Of a DNA stretch of 42,508 nt, positions 18,796 to 25,879 are shown one piece after another; the stretch's first letter is position 1; each line of letters begins with the position of its first letter. The stretch is from positions 1-42,508 of the forward strand of contig CANKOI010000030.1 in assembly GCA_947484175.1 (NCBI GenBank). The letters are read 5' to 3'. Below the pieces are notes generated by a model that made no database searches, was not told the origin of the DNA, and worked only from the letters and a program-made list of their open reading frames with translations. This DNA comes from Deltaproteobacteria bacterium (GTDB lineage Bacteria > Myxococcota_A > UBA796 > SXON01). The position numbers were made by a program, and so were the translations under genes.

Positions 18796-20006
18796 GCTCT
18801 GCTCCATCGTTCGATCGTGCTGCGAAGCCGCTCGCCGTGGACGGGGCCAAAGGCGTGGTGGTTGCCGACGAACAGCCCGTGGGTGTGCACGCGGTCGGCC
18901 GTGGGAAGTGGCACCGGAGCCCGCGCACCCACGACCCGCTCGAACGCGGGCTGCCGAACGAGGTTGCTCCCCGAGATGGGGCGGGTTTCGATTCCCGCCT
19001 CTTCCAAGGCCGCCATGAGCGAAGCCCGATCGCCGTGGGTGATCATGGGGAACGCAAAGCCCGCGTGCTGCGTGTCTGCCGCTTCCGGGAACACCTGTAC
19101 GAGCGAACTCACCTCTGCACACCAGGCGGCATGGTTCGCTCGACGACGGGCGAGCCATGCGGGCAGGCGCTTGGCCTGCACGAGCCCGAAGGCCCCTGCG
19201 ATCTCGGTGGGGCGGAGGTTGTAGCCGCTGGACACGAAAAGGAAGCGTGCGTCTACCTCGGGGCAGCGGGCCACCCACTCCGCACGGTCGGCACGTTCAC
19301 GCACCCAGCCGTGGGCGCGGAGCGAGCGCAGCGTGTCGGCCAGCGCGGGATCGTCGGTGACGATCATGCCCCCTTCGATCGTGCTGATGTGGTGCGAGAA
19401 GAAGAAGCTGAAGGAGCCGGCGACCCCGACACTCCCCACGCGGCGGCCCTGGTACATGGCGCCGTGGGCCCCGCAGGCGTCCTCGAGCACGAGCAGGTCG
19501 TCGAAGGCGGCCATGTCGGCAGGTTGGCCGAGCAGGTGGACGGCGAGCACCGCGCGGGTGCGAGGCCCGCGGGCGGCGCGGGCGCTCTCGGGGCTGATGC
19601 AGAGGGTGCGCGGGTCGACGTCGACCATCACCGGCACGAGCCCGCACTGCGCGATCGGGAACAGCGAGGTGGACCAGGTGACAGCGGGGCAGAGCACCTC
19701 GTCGCCCGGCTGGAGTCGGCCCAACTCCACCATCGCCGCCAACATCAACAGCACGGCCGAGCTGCCGCTGTTCACCATCACCCCGTGGCCCACTCCGCAG
19801 TAGCGCGCCCACTCGCCTTCGAACGCACGCACCCGCTCGCCCATCGTTACCCGCGTGGACAAGAGCGCGTCGAGGGCGCCGATCACTTCCTCGGCGCCGT
19901 ACGGCGAGAGCACCAGCGGGTGGCCAGCCTCGGCGTCGGCCGCTTCGACGGGGTGGCCGGCCATCTCCTCGCGAACGAGGGCGGCGATCTGTTCGCGGCG
20001 ATCCAT
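18792..20006 (-). CDS. DegT-fold PLP enzyme with His in place of the Schiff-base Lys (ColD-like 3-dehydratase)
   Basis: A 404-residue member of the DegT/DnrJ/EryC1/StrS fold. Normal aminotransferases of this family have a lysine in the segment F-S-F-x-x-x-K-x5-EGG; here the segment reads FSFFFSHHISTIEGG, with His205 at the lysine position. That replacement is known in ColD (GDP-4-keto-6-deoxy-mannose 3-dehydratase) and in the RfbH/AscC E1 enzymes, which remove the C3 hydroxyl instead of adding an amine. The Cys-rich iron-sulfur motif of RfbH/AscC is not seen after EGG, so ColD is the closer match. D176 of LEDACGAHGA is retained to hold the PLP pyridine nitrogen. It is first in a six-gene operon with two SDR genes. 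Confidence 0.85.
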   Translation of the reverse strand: MDRREQIAALVREEMAGHPVEAADAEAGHPLVLSPYGAEEVIGALDALLSTRVTMGERVRAFEGEWARYCGVGHGVMVNSGSSAVLLMLAAMVELGRLQPGDEVLCPAVTWSTSLFPIAQCGLVPVMVDVDPRTLCISPESARAARGPRTRAVLAVHLLGQPADMAAFDDLLVLEDACGAHGAMYQGRRVGSVGVAGSFSFFFSHHISTIEGGMIVTDDPALADTLRSLRAHGWVRERADRAEWVARCPEVDARFLFVSSGYNLRPTEIAGAFGLVQAKRLPAWLARRRANHAAWCAEVSSLVQVFPEAADTQHAGFAFPMITHGDRASLMAALEEAGIETRPISGSNLVRQPAFERVVGARAPVPLPTADRVHTHGLFVGNHHAFGPVHGERLRSTIERWSRA

Positions 20007-20015
20007 GCCCGCCGG

Positions 20016-20021
20016 AACATA
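20016..20021 (-). promoter_or_regulatory. -10-like TATGTT, 9 nt before the ColD-like gene
   Basis: On the minus strand TATGTT ends 9 nt before the ATG at 20006. It would drive the six-gene sugar/surface operon from an mRNA with almost no leader. Confidence 0.35.
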
Positions 20022-20095
20022 GCACCCCGCATGGCACCCACCCCCAATCGGGCCGCGACATTCAGATCGGACTGTCGGCGGGCTTCGGGTCGGGC

Positions 20096-20101
20096 TACCC
20101 T
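20096..20101 (+). promoter_or_regulatory. -10-like TACCCT before the vWA lipoprotein gene
   Basis: TACCCT lies 19 nt before the ATG at 20121, and a Shine-Dalgarno-like gggag (20111-20115) sits 5 nt before the ATG. Unlike its neighbours, this gene seems to have a short leader with a ribosome site. Confidence 0.35.
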
Positions 20102-20120
20102 GCACCCCGAGGGAGCGAAC

Positions 20121-21653
20121 ATGTTCGCCTTGTGGGTACTCAGCGGCTGCCCTGTCGATCAGGAGTTCACGCCGTCAACGAAGGACAAGGGGCAGGTCGA
20201 TCCCTTGCCCGACATCGAGATTGAGCCCGACGCACTGGTGTTCGAAATGGCTGATCCCGGCTCCGAGACAGAGCAAACGATCACCATCGAGAACCGGGGC
20301 GACCTCGACCTGCACGTGACCAACCTGGTGCTCTCCGGCACCACGGCCTTCTCCGTGGGCACGGAGGTGACGACGGCCACCATCTCGCCCGGCTCCAAAA
20401 TCACGGTCCCGATCCGGTTCACTCCCGTGAACCCCGAAGACTTTGCGAGTCTCGTGGTTACCAGCGACGACCCCGACAGCGGCTCGCTGACCGTTCCCCT
20501 CACCGGGACCGGAAAGATCCCCCAGCTCTACGTTTCGCCGAACCCGTACAACTTCGGCTCGGTGCTGCTCGACTGCGCGCGCGAGCAACCGCTCACGCTG
20601 AGCAACATCGGCAACGGCACGCTGATCGTGGACAAGGCCGTGACCACCGCGACCGGATTCGAGCTCGATGCGAGCGCACTTCCCGCCTACCTCGGTCCCG
20701 ACGAGTCCCTCTCGCTCGCGTTGCTGTTCACCCCGCCCGAAGCCCTCGACTACGGCGGGGAAATCTGGCTCACCAGCAACTCGCTCGTCACCACGACCAC
20801 GGTGGCCCTCTCCGGTACCGGCACTACCGAATCCGGCGTGGTCGACGAGTTCTGGCAGGGCGACGGCCCCTGGGATCGCACCGACATCTTCTTCTATGTA
20901 GACCAGTCGGGGAGCATGGCCGACGATCAGGACAACATGATCGCCAACTTCTCAAGCTTTGTGGACAAGCTCGAGAAGCTCGACCTCGACTGGCAGATGA
21001 TGGTGGCCACGCGCGACACGGGCTGCAACAACAGCGGCATCCTCACGCCCGAAACGCCCAACCTCGAATCGGCGTTCCTCGAAGGCGTGCGTGGGTCGGG
21101 AGGGCGCTACACCGAGGCGGGCCTCACGGTGGCGGCGAGCGGGATGACCCGTGCGGTGCCCGGCGAGTGCAACGAAGGTTTCCTCCGGGCCGACAGCAAA
21201 GCGAGCGTGGTGCTGGTGAGCGATGAGCCCGACCAGTCGCCCGGCAGCTACACGTCGTATGTGGCGCAGATGCAGGCGGTAGCGCCGAACGTGGCGATCA
21301 CCGCGATCGTGGGCGACGTGCCGAACGGCTGCGCCACCGCCGACCCGGGCTACGGCTACTACGAAGCGGCGCTGGCTACCCACGGCGCCTTCCTGAGCAT
21401 CTGCGAGGCCGACTGGAGCACCTACTTCGACGCGATTGCGGTGCTCTCCTCCACCGGCGAAACCGACCGCTTCGGTCTTTCCTCCCCGCCCGACCCCACC
21501 ACCTTGAAGGTGACCGTCGATAACGTCGCCCTCACCTCCGGATGGACCTACGACGCCGCGGGGCAGGCTGTCGTGTTCGACGCAGAAGCGGTGCCGGGCC
21601 CCGGGGCCCACATCGTGGTGGAGTACACGCTGCTGGCGGACTGCGCGGAGTAG
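20121..21653 (+). CDS. Lipoprotein with ASH/choice-of-anchor-D domains and a von Willebrand A domain
   Basis: A 510-residue lipoprotein starting MFALWVLSGC (Cys10, no charge in the signal). Two Ig-like ASH (ASPM-SPD2-Hydin) domains follow, at about 35-135 and 138-230, each with 'leu-x-x-thr-gly' style endings (VPLTGTGK, VALSGTGT). A von Willebrand A domain begins at about 255, with MIDAS residues D261, S263 and S265 in FYVDQSGSM. The protein ends with a small beta region. Such proteins bind divalent metal and act in surface adhesion or assembly. It is divergent from the sugar/surface operon, with 114 bp between starts. The signal fits the short-lipobox pattern of the window. Confidence 0.8.
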   Translation: MFALWVLSGCPVDQEFTPSTKDKGQVDPLPDIEIEPDALVFEMADPGSETEQTITIENRGDLDLHVTNLVLSGTTAFSVGTEVTTATISPGSKITVPIRFTPVNPEDFASLVVTSDDPDSGSLTVPLTGTGKIPQLYVSPNPYNFGSVLLDCAREQPLTLSNIGNGTLIVDKAVTTATGFELDASALPAYLGPDESLSLALLFTPPEALDYGGEIWLTSNSLVTTTTVALSGTGTTESGVVDEFWQGDGPWDRTDIFFYVDQSGSMADDQDNMIANFSSFVDKLEKLDLDWQMMVATRDTGCNNSGILTPETPNLESAFLEGVRGSGGRYTEAGLTVAASGMTRAVPGECNEGFLRADSKASVVLVSDEPDQSPGSYTSYVAQMQAVAPNVAITAIVGDVPNGCATADPGYGYYEAALATHGAFLSICEADWSTYFDAIAVLSSTGETDRFGLSSPPDPTTLKVTVDNVALTSGWTYDAAGQAVVFDAEAVPGPGAHIVVEYTLLADCAE

Positions 21654-21978
21654 ACTCTCGTATCGACCGATCGCGATTTGCGCCTGAACACGGCCGGTGT
21701 CGAGCCGCAGCAGCAAGCCCAGCGGAGTCTCTTGGCGGCCCGACCACTCCTCTTTGGGTGCCGCGGTTGGACGGGGCGGTGACGGGCTGGGTGACGCCGT
21801 TGGCCGTGCCGACCGAGCCCCGTTGCGGGGCGAGCGGAGGGGCGGCCAATGGCGGCAGGACCCGGCGCCAACACTGGCGTTTCCTCACGCCTCCCGTTCG
21901 AGGCGGCCGGCTGGCAAGGGACCTTCGCCCCAACGGCGCCGCGTCCTGCGCGGCGATCTGCGTCGAGGTTAATCGAGA
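21654..21978. other. 325-bp intergenic region with small hairpins, no gene seen
   Basis: This lies between the convergent ends of the vWA lipoprotein and TSP3 genes. Neither strand has a frame with credible protein character. A perfect hairpin gccccg-ttg-cggggc is at 21817-21831, and a 5-bp stem (cgcca/tggcg) is at 21866-21879, followed by ttt. Either could act as a terminator, though the T-run is too short to be convincing. Confidence 0.5.
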
Positions 21979-23169
21979 TCAGCCCCGCCGACGCAGCCGC
22001 TGAACGCCCACCACGAGGACCGCGAGCAGGAGCCCGCTCGACGCATCCCGGCAGCCGCCGCCGCGCAGGCTGTAGCTGTCGCAGGCATCGCCGATGCCGT
22101 CGCCATCGGATGAATCCTCCTGGTCGGCGTTCGGCACGGCGGGGCAATTGTCACATTCGTCGCCGACGCCGTCCCGATCCGTGTCGACCTGGGCGACGTC
22201 CTTTACGGTGGGGCACACGTCGCATTCGTCGCCCAGACCATCTTCGTCGGCGTCGACCTGAGCGAAGTTGTCCACCTCGGGGCAGTTGTCGCAGAGGTCC
22301 CCGAACCCGTCGTCGTCGCTGTCGTACTGCTCCGGATCGTTGGTGAACGCGCAGTCGTCGCAAGGGTCGCCCACGCCGTCGTTGTCCACGTCGGCCTGAT
22401 CGAGATTGATCACCTCCGGGCAGTTGTCGCACTTGTCGCCGAGGCCGTCCTGGTCGCGGTCCTGGGTGGTGACGGTGTCGTCGAGAGGGCAGCGGTCGCA
22501 GGAGTCTCCGAACCCATCGCCGTCCGTGTCGTCCTGGTTGCCGTTGGGCGTGACCACACAGTTGTCGCAATCGTCGCCCACCAGATCGAGGTCGGCGTCG
22601 TCCTGCGCGGGGTTGCTCAGGTACGGGCAGTTGTCGCAGGCGTCGCCGGCCCCGTCGTGATCACGGTCCTCCTGCCCCGCGTCGGGCCAGAAAGGGCAGA
22701 TGTCGCAGACGTCACCCAGCCCATCAAAGTCCGTATCGACCTGGTCAGTGTTCTCATCCTCGACACAGTTGTCACACACATCGCCGATGTCGTCGCAATC
22801 AAGGTCGGACTGGTCGCGGTTGTAGATCGCAGGGCAGTTGTCGCAGAGCAGCGACGCAACCTTGTCGGGGAACGGCGCGTCGGGCGGGATTTCCTGCAAA
22901 CCCGAGCTCATGCCGTCCTCGTCGAAGTCCTGACTCACGAGGAGGTACGCGCAGCCGAAGGAAGCGTAGTCGTAGTAGACGTCCTGATTGGGGTAGGGTT
23001 CACCGGTGACCGGGTCGATGTTGGCCAGACACTCGGGGTCGGTGAGGTCGACGGGCTGCTCGTCGTACACCCCAATCGAGTTGCAGTTGATGTCCTGGTA
23101 GAGGTCGTTCTTGCACTCGGTTTCGGCGAGGGCCGTGGCGAGGAAGAGGGCGTGCAGGAGGGCGATCAT
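21979..23169 (-). CDS. Thrombospondin type-3 repeat protein with MYXO-CTERM-like tail
   Basis: A 396-residue exported protein beginning MIALLHALFLATALA. After about 110 residues containing several Cys, there are about eleven thrombospondin type-3 repeats of the form CDNCP...Q.D.D.DG.GD.CD (roughly residues 108-370), each expected to hold calcium. The end is SLRGGGCRDASSG, a hydrophobic run and QRLRRRG, a shortened MYXO-CTERM-type tail. The start overlaps the stop of the preceding OmpA gene (ATGA), so the two are coupled. The gene's repeats create regularly spaced similar DNA motifs. It is probably a long, rigid, calcium-stiffened surface protein. Confidence 0.85.
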   Translation of the reverse strand: MIALLHALFLATALAETECKNDLYQDINCNSIGVYDEQPVDLTDPECLANIDPVTGEPYPNQDVYYDYASFGCAYLLVSQDFDEDGMSSGLQEIPPDAPFPDKVASLLCDNCPAIYNRDQSDLDCDDIGDVCDNCVEDENTDQVDTDFDGLGDVCDICPFWPDAGQEDRDHDGAGDACDNCPYLSNPAQDDADLDLVGDDCDNCVVTPNGNQDDTDGDGFGDSCDRCPLDDTVTTQDRDQDGLGDKCDNCPEVINLDQADVDNDGVGDPCDDCAFTNDPEQYDSDDDGFGDLCDNCPEVDNFAQVDADEDGLGDECDVCPTVKDVAQVDTDRDGVGDECDNCPAVPNADQEDSSDGDGIGDACDSYSLRGGGCRDASSGLLLAVLVVGVQRLRRRG

Positions 23170-24638
23170 GGTTCCTCCTCGACGTCGTCGAAGTTGCTCT
23201 CAACGTCGGCAGGAGCGGGTGCAGGCCCGGCCTCGACCGGACCCGGCGGCGGAGGGGGAGTCGGCAAGAGTTCAGGCTCGCCGCTCCACGGCTGCTTGAT
23301 TTCCAACGCGTACACCGGCGGCTTCTCCCCGATCGCGAGGCGCTTAACGATGTGGAATTGCACCCGGCGGTTCTCCGCCAGCGAGGACTCGTCCTCCCCA
23401 GCGTTGCGGGGCTCCACCTCGCCCATCGACCGCGTGGAGATGCGTGTGGGCGACACTCCGGCTTCGATCAGCGCTCGCCAGATCGCGTCCGCCCGTTTCT
23501 TCGCAAGGTCGTAGTTGTAGTAGTAGCTGCCCTCCTCGCTGGCGTGCCCCTCGATCACCACGTGCACGATCTCGGGGTGCTCCGACATCAGCCCACCGAC
23601 GTAGTTCAGCGTGGGGATCGACACAGGCAGGATCACGTCCTTCGCGAACTCGAATTGGATCGGGTCGCGGATCACGATCCGGTCCTGTTCCACGCGGGCG
23701 AGCTGCAGCGTCTCCCACACCAGCTTGGGCGGCGGCGGCTTGGCGAGCTCCTCGATCGTCACTTGATCGGGAAGAATGTCAGGCGGCGGGGGAATCTCAG
23801 CGACGACCGGAGCAGGGGTGACCGGCCGTGGACGGCGACTCCAGGTGACCCCCGCCACCACCCGAAACCGCGTGGTGCCGTAGCCCTCGGTGAGACCCCG
23901 ACCCACGCCGGCGTCGAGGGTCCAGTCTCGGTGCGGCTTGGCTTGGAGGCCCGCGACTAGCTCCACCACATTCTCGGCACCCCCGGCGGTGAGCGTGGCC
24001 AACCCCACCCGCGAGGCCACGCCCCCGTGCAGCGCAAGGTGGTCCTCCCAAACGGAAACGACGAGAGCGGCGTTTTCCACCAGCTCACTGCCGAGGGTGA
24101 AGTCGGCGTCGGTGTCGAGGCCGCTGCGGAGCATGAAGGCGGTGTCGCTACGGAGCGACAGAGGACCCCACCCCAGCGCAATCAGCACCCCCGGGAAGCC
24201 GCGCACCGTGCCCTCCCCTTTCCAAGACTCCGTGGCGCCCACGGGCACGATCAGGTCGGCGTGGGCGCCGAGATCGAGGGGGCCCCAATGGCCGACATGG
24301 GCGCGAAGGCCGGCGAGGATGTCCCCCATTCCGAACGCTGACCCGCTGAACTCCGTCTGCGTGCCCGGAACGTCGTAGGCCAGCGGCAGGGACACGCGCG
24401 CGGCAAAGTGGCGGCTGAAGTCGAGGCTGGCCCCCACCGTGAGCCCCACCCGGGTGTCGATGACGGCGCCCTGTTCGTCGCCGTATCGGTAGAGCACCAA
24501 CGGCGCGTCCTCTACTTGCACGAGCGTGCCGACCGAGAGGGTGCCGGCCTCACCGGCATAGGCCACGTCGGCCGCGGGCGTGCCGCCGGGGCTGAAGGCG
24601 GGGCGCACCAGTTCGATGTCCGCGGAGAAGCCGGCCAT
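23166..24638 (-). CDS. OmpA-family protein lacking a visible signal peptide
   Basis: A 490-residue protein. The N-terminal 270 or so residues look like an outer-membrane beta barrel, beginning directly with what is normally the mature end (GFSADIELVRPAF). After a Pro-rich linker (about 280-315) comes an OmpA-type domain at about 320-445 with IEGHASEEGSYYYNYDLAKKRA and LAENRRVQFHIV, then a Pro-rich tail. The usual GHTD motif is GHAS here. The ATG at 24636-24638 shares one nt with the stop of the upstream gene (TGATG). No frame upstream encodes a signal peptide, and the upstream in-frame codons are only the shadow of the previous gene. Either it reaches the membrane another way or the signal was lost. 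Confidence 0.8.
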   Translation of the reverse strand: MAGFSADIELVRPAFSPGGTPAADVAYAGEAGTLSVGTLVQVEDAPLVLYRYGDEQGAVIDTRVGLTVGASLDFSRHFAARVSLPLAYDVPGTQTEFSGSAFGMGDILAGLRAHVGHWGPLDLGAHADLIVPVGATESWKGEGTVRGFPGVLIALGWGPLSLRSDTAFMLRSGLDTDADFTLGSELVENAALVVSVWEDHLALHGGVASRVGLATLTAGGAENVVELVAGLQAKPHRDWTLDAGVGRGLTEGYGTTRFRVVAGVTWSRRPRPVTPAPVVAEIPPPPDILPDQVTIEELAKPPPPKLVWETLQLARVEQDRIVIRDPIQFEFAKDVILPVSIPTLNYVGGLMSEHPEIVHVVIEGHASEEGSYYYNYDLAKKRADAIWRALIEAGVSPTRISTRSMGEVEPRNAGEDESSLAENRRVQFHIVKRLAIGEKPPVYALEIKQPWSGEPELLPTPPPPPGPVEAGPAPAPADVESNFDDVEEEP

Positions 24639-25837
24639 CAGAGCTCCTCGCCGAGGTCGTCGGCAGGCAAGGTTGGCGCATCCGGGACGACGGCCGGCTC
24701 GTCGCCTTCGCCCTCCACCTCGACGGGACCCTCAGGTGCGGCAGGTGGGCTCAGGACGGCCGGCACCGGCGCGGCGGGCGCGGCGGGCGCGGCGGGCGCG
24801 GGCGGAGGGTGCGCCGTGTTGTAGGCCTGCACCAGCCGGTCGGCCTCATCCCGCGTGTACACGATGTTGGGCAGGTTCTCGCGACGGTCGTTGTCGCGCC
24901 CTACGAAGGGGACGGCCGCGAACAGCACCGCGCCCGAGCCGCCCAAGAAGAGCGCGGTGCCGAGCCGCTGGTCCTGCCAACTCGCCACAGCATTTTCGTA
25001 CTGGCCCTCTGCAAAGTCGGTGGCCACCACGTACTCCTCTTCGGTGGCGTAGAGGTCACTGTCTACGTCGTAGTCGTTCACGTCGGGCTCGCCGAACGCG
25101 CCGGTCGCCGCGATGAGGCTGGCGAGGAGCAAGCCGCCCGCGCCGATGGCTAAGGCCGTCTGCCCCGACTTGGCCAAGGAGCGTGCGCCCTCCAAGCGGC
25201 GGAGCGTGGGCGCATCGCCCACGAGGCGGGCGAACTGGACGGTGGTGTAGCGGCTCCCGGCGGCATCGCGGACCGACCACCGGGTGCTGCCGCGCACGCT
25301 GAGGTTCACCCCGATGGTGCCGAGCTCGGGTGGGGGGGGCAGCGCGAGGGCGGAGACGGAGCTGGCGGCCATGCGGTCGGCGGCAGCGGCGGCGGCCCAA
25401 CGCTGGGAGGCGGATTGGAGTTGGGCAGGCGGTTCGGGTTCGATGGCGGCAGGGGGGGAGGGCTCCACGGCCGGCGCGGGAGCGGCGTCCGCGGGCGGGG
25501 CGGGAGCCTCGGCGGGGGGGCGAGGTGGCGGCGGTGCAGCGCCGTCCGGAGGAGGCGGCGTGATGTTGCCGCCCAGCACCGACGGTTCGGGGGGGGGCGC
25601 CTTCACCACGGTGACCTCGAAAACCGGCGCCTCAACCTTCTTGACGACGACAATGTCGTAGACCGGCGACGCCGCCTTCTCCGGCGGCGGCTCGGCCGGG
25701 GCTTCTGCCGGCTCTGCGGGGGCGGCGGGGGCGGCGGGGGCGGCGGGGGCGGCGGGGGCGGCGGGGGCCTCGGTGCCTCCCTCGGCGGGGGCCGATTCGG
25801 CCGCCAGCGCGGAGGAGAAGAGCAGAGCGAGCACCAT
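24638..25837 (-). CDS. Pro/Ala-rich exported or membrane-anchored protein of unknown function
   Basis: From ATG 25837 this is a 399-residue protein with a charge-less signal (MVLALLFSSALA); an ATG at 25846 would add only Met-Gly-Gly. It starts with an APA-repeat region encoded by a 9-bp DNA repeat, then more Pro/Ala linkers. A folded part from about 185 includes two hydrophobic helices (IGAGGLLLASLIAATGAFG and LGTALFLGGSGAVLFAAVPF), and the Pro/Ala-rich tail is acidic. No family is recognised. The layout, with low-complexity arms and two membrane helices, suggests a periplasm-spanning envelope protein. It is first of a three-gene unit with OmpA and TSP3 proteins. The starting point 25837 is favoured by the -10-like hexamer 7 nt upstream. 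Confidence 0.65.
   Translation of the reverse strand: MVLALLFSSALAAESAPAEGGTEAPAAPAAPAAPAAPAAPAEPAEAPAEPPPEKAASPVYDIVVVKKVEAPVFEVTVVKAPPPEPSVLGGNITPPPPDGAAPPPPRPPAEAPAPPADAAPAPAVEPSPPAAIEPEPPAQLQSASQRWAAAAAADRMAASSVSALALPPPPELGTIGVNLSVRGSTRWSVRDAAGSRYTTVQFARLVGDAPTLRRLEGARSLAKSGQTALAIGAGGLLLASLIAATGAFGEPDVNDYDVDSDLYATEEEYVVATDFAEGQYENAVASWQDQRLGTALFLGGSGAVLFAAVPFVGRDNDRRENLPNIVYTRDEADRLVQAYNTAHPPPAPAAPAAPAAPVPAVLSPPAAPEGPVEVEGEGDEPAVVPDAPTLPADDLGEEL
24771..24800. repeat. 9-bp tandem repeat (gcggcgggc) within a coding region
   Basis: About three copies of a 9-bp GC-rich unit encode the APAAPAAPA stretch near the end of the Pro/Ala-rich protein. Copy number may change without breaking the frame. 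Confidence 0.7.
25716..25768. repeat. 9-bp tandem repeat (gcgggggcg), about six copies
   Basis: Nearly six identical copies of a 9-bp unit encode the Ala-Pro-Ala repeats just after the signal peptide of the 24638-25837 gene. Because the unit is a multiple of three, expansions keep the frame. Confidence 0.85.
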
Positions 25838-25844
25838 CCCACCC

Positions 25845-25850
25845 ATCGTA
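25845..25850 (-). promoter_or_regulatory. -10-like TACGAT, 7 nt before the start of the Pro/Ala-rich gene
   Basis: On the minus strand TACGAT ends 7 nt before ATG 25837. It overlaps the alternative ATG at 25846, which favours 25837 as the true start. The 42-bp gap to the divergent PLP-enzyme gene holds both promoters. Confidence 0.4.
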
Positions 25851-25866
25851 ACCCCGAACCTCGGGT

Positions 25867-25872
25867 TAGCGA
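25867..25872 (+). promoter_or_regulatory. -10-like TAGCGA, 7 nt before the PLP-enzyme gene
   Basis: TAGCGA is followed by 7 nt and ATG 25880. It has the TA but lacks the final T of TANNNT, so it is a weak candidate. Confidence 0.2.
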
Positions 25873-25879
25873 CCGCCCC

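Noticed and set aside
18792-20006. Plain annotation as an aminotransferase
   Set aside because: The Schiff-base lysine is replaced by His205.
22100-22870. Regularly spaced similar DNA motifs resembling a CRISPR or repeat array
   Set aside because: They encode thrombospondin type-3 repeats (CDNCP and DxDxDG) and vary in codon use, with no constant spacer layout.
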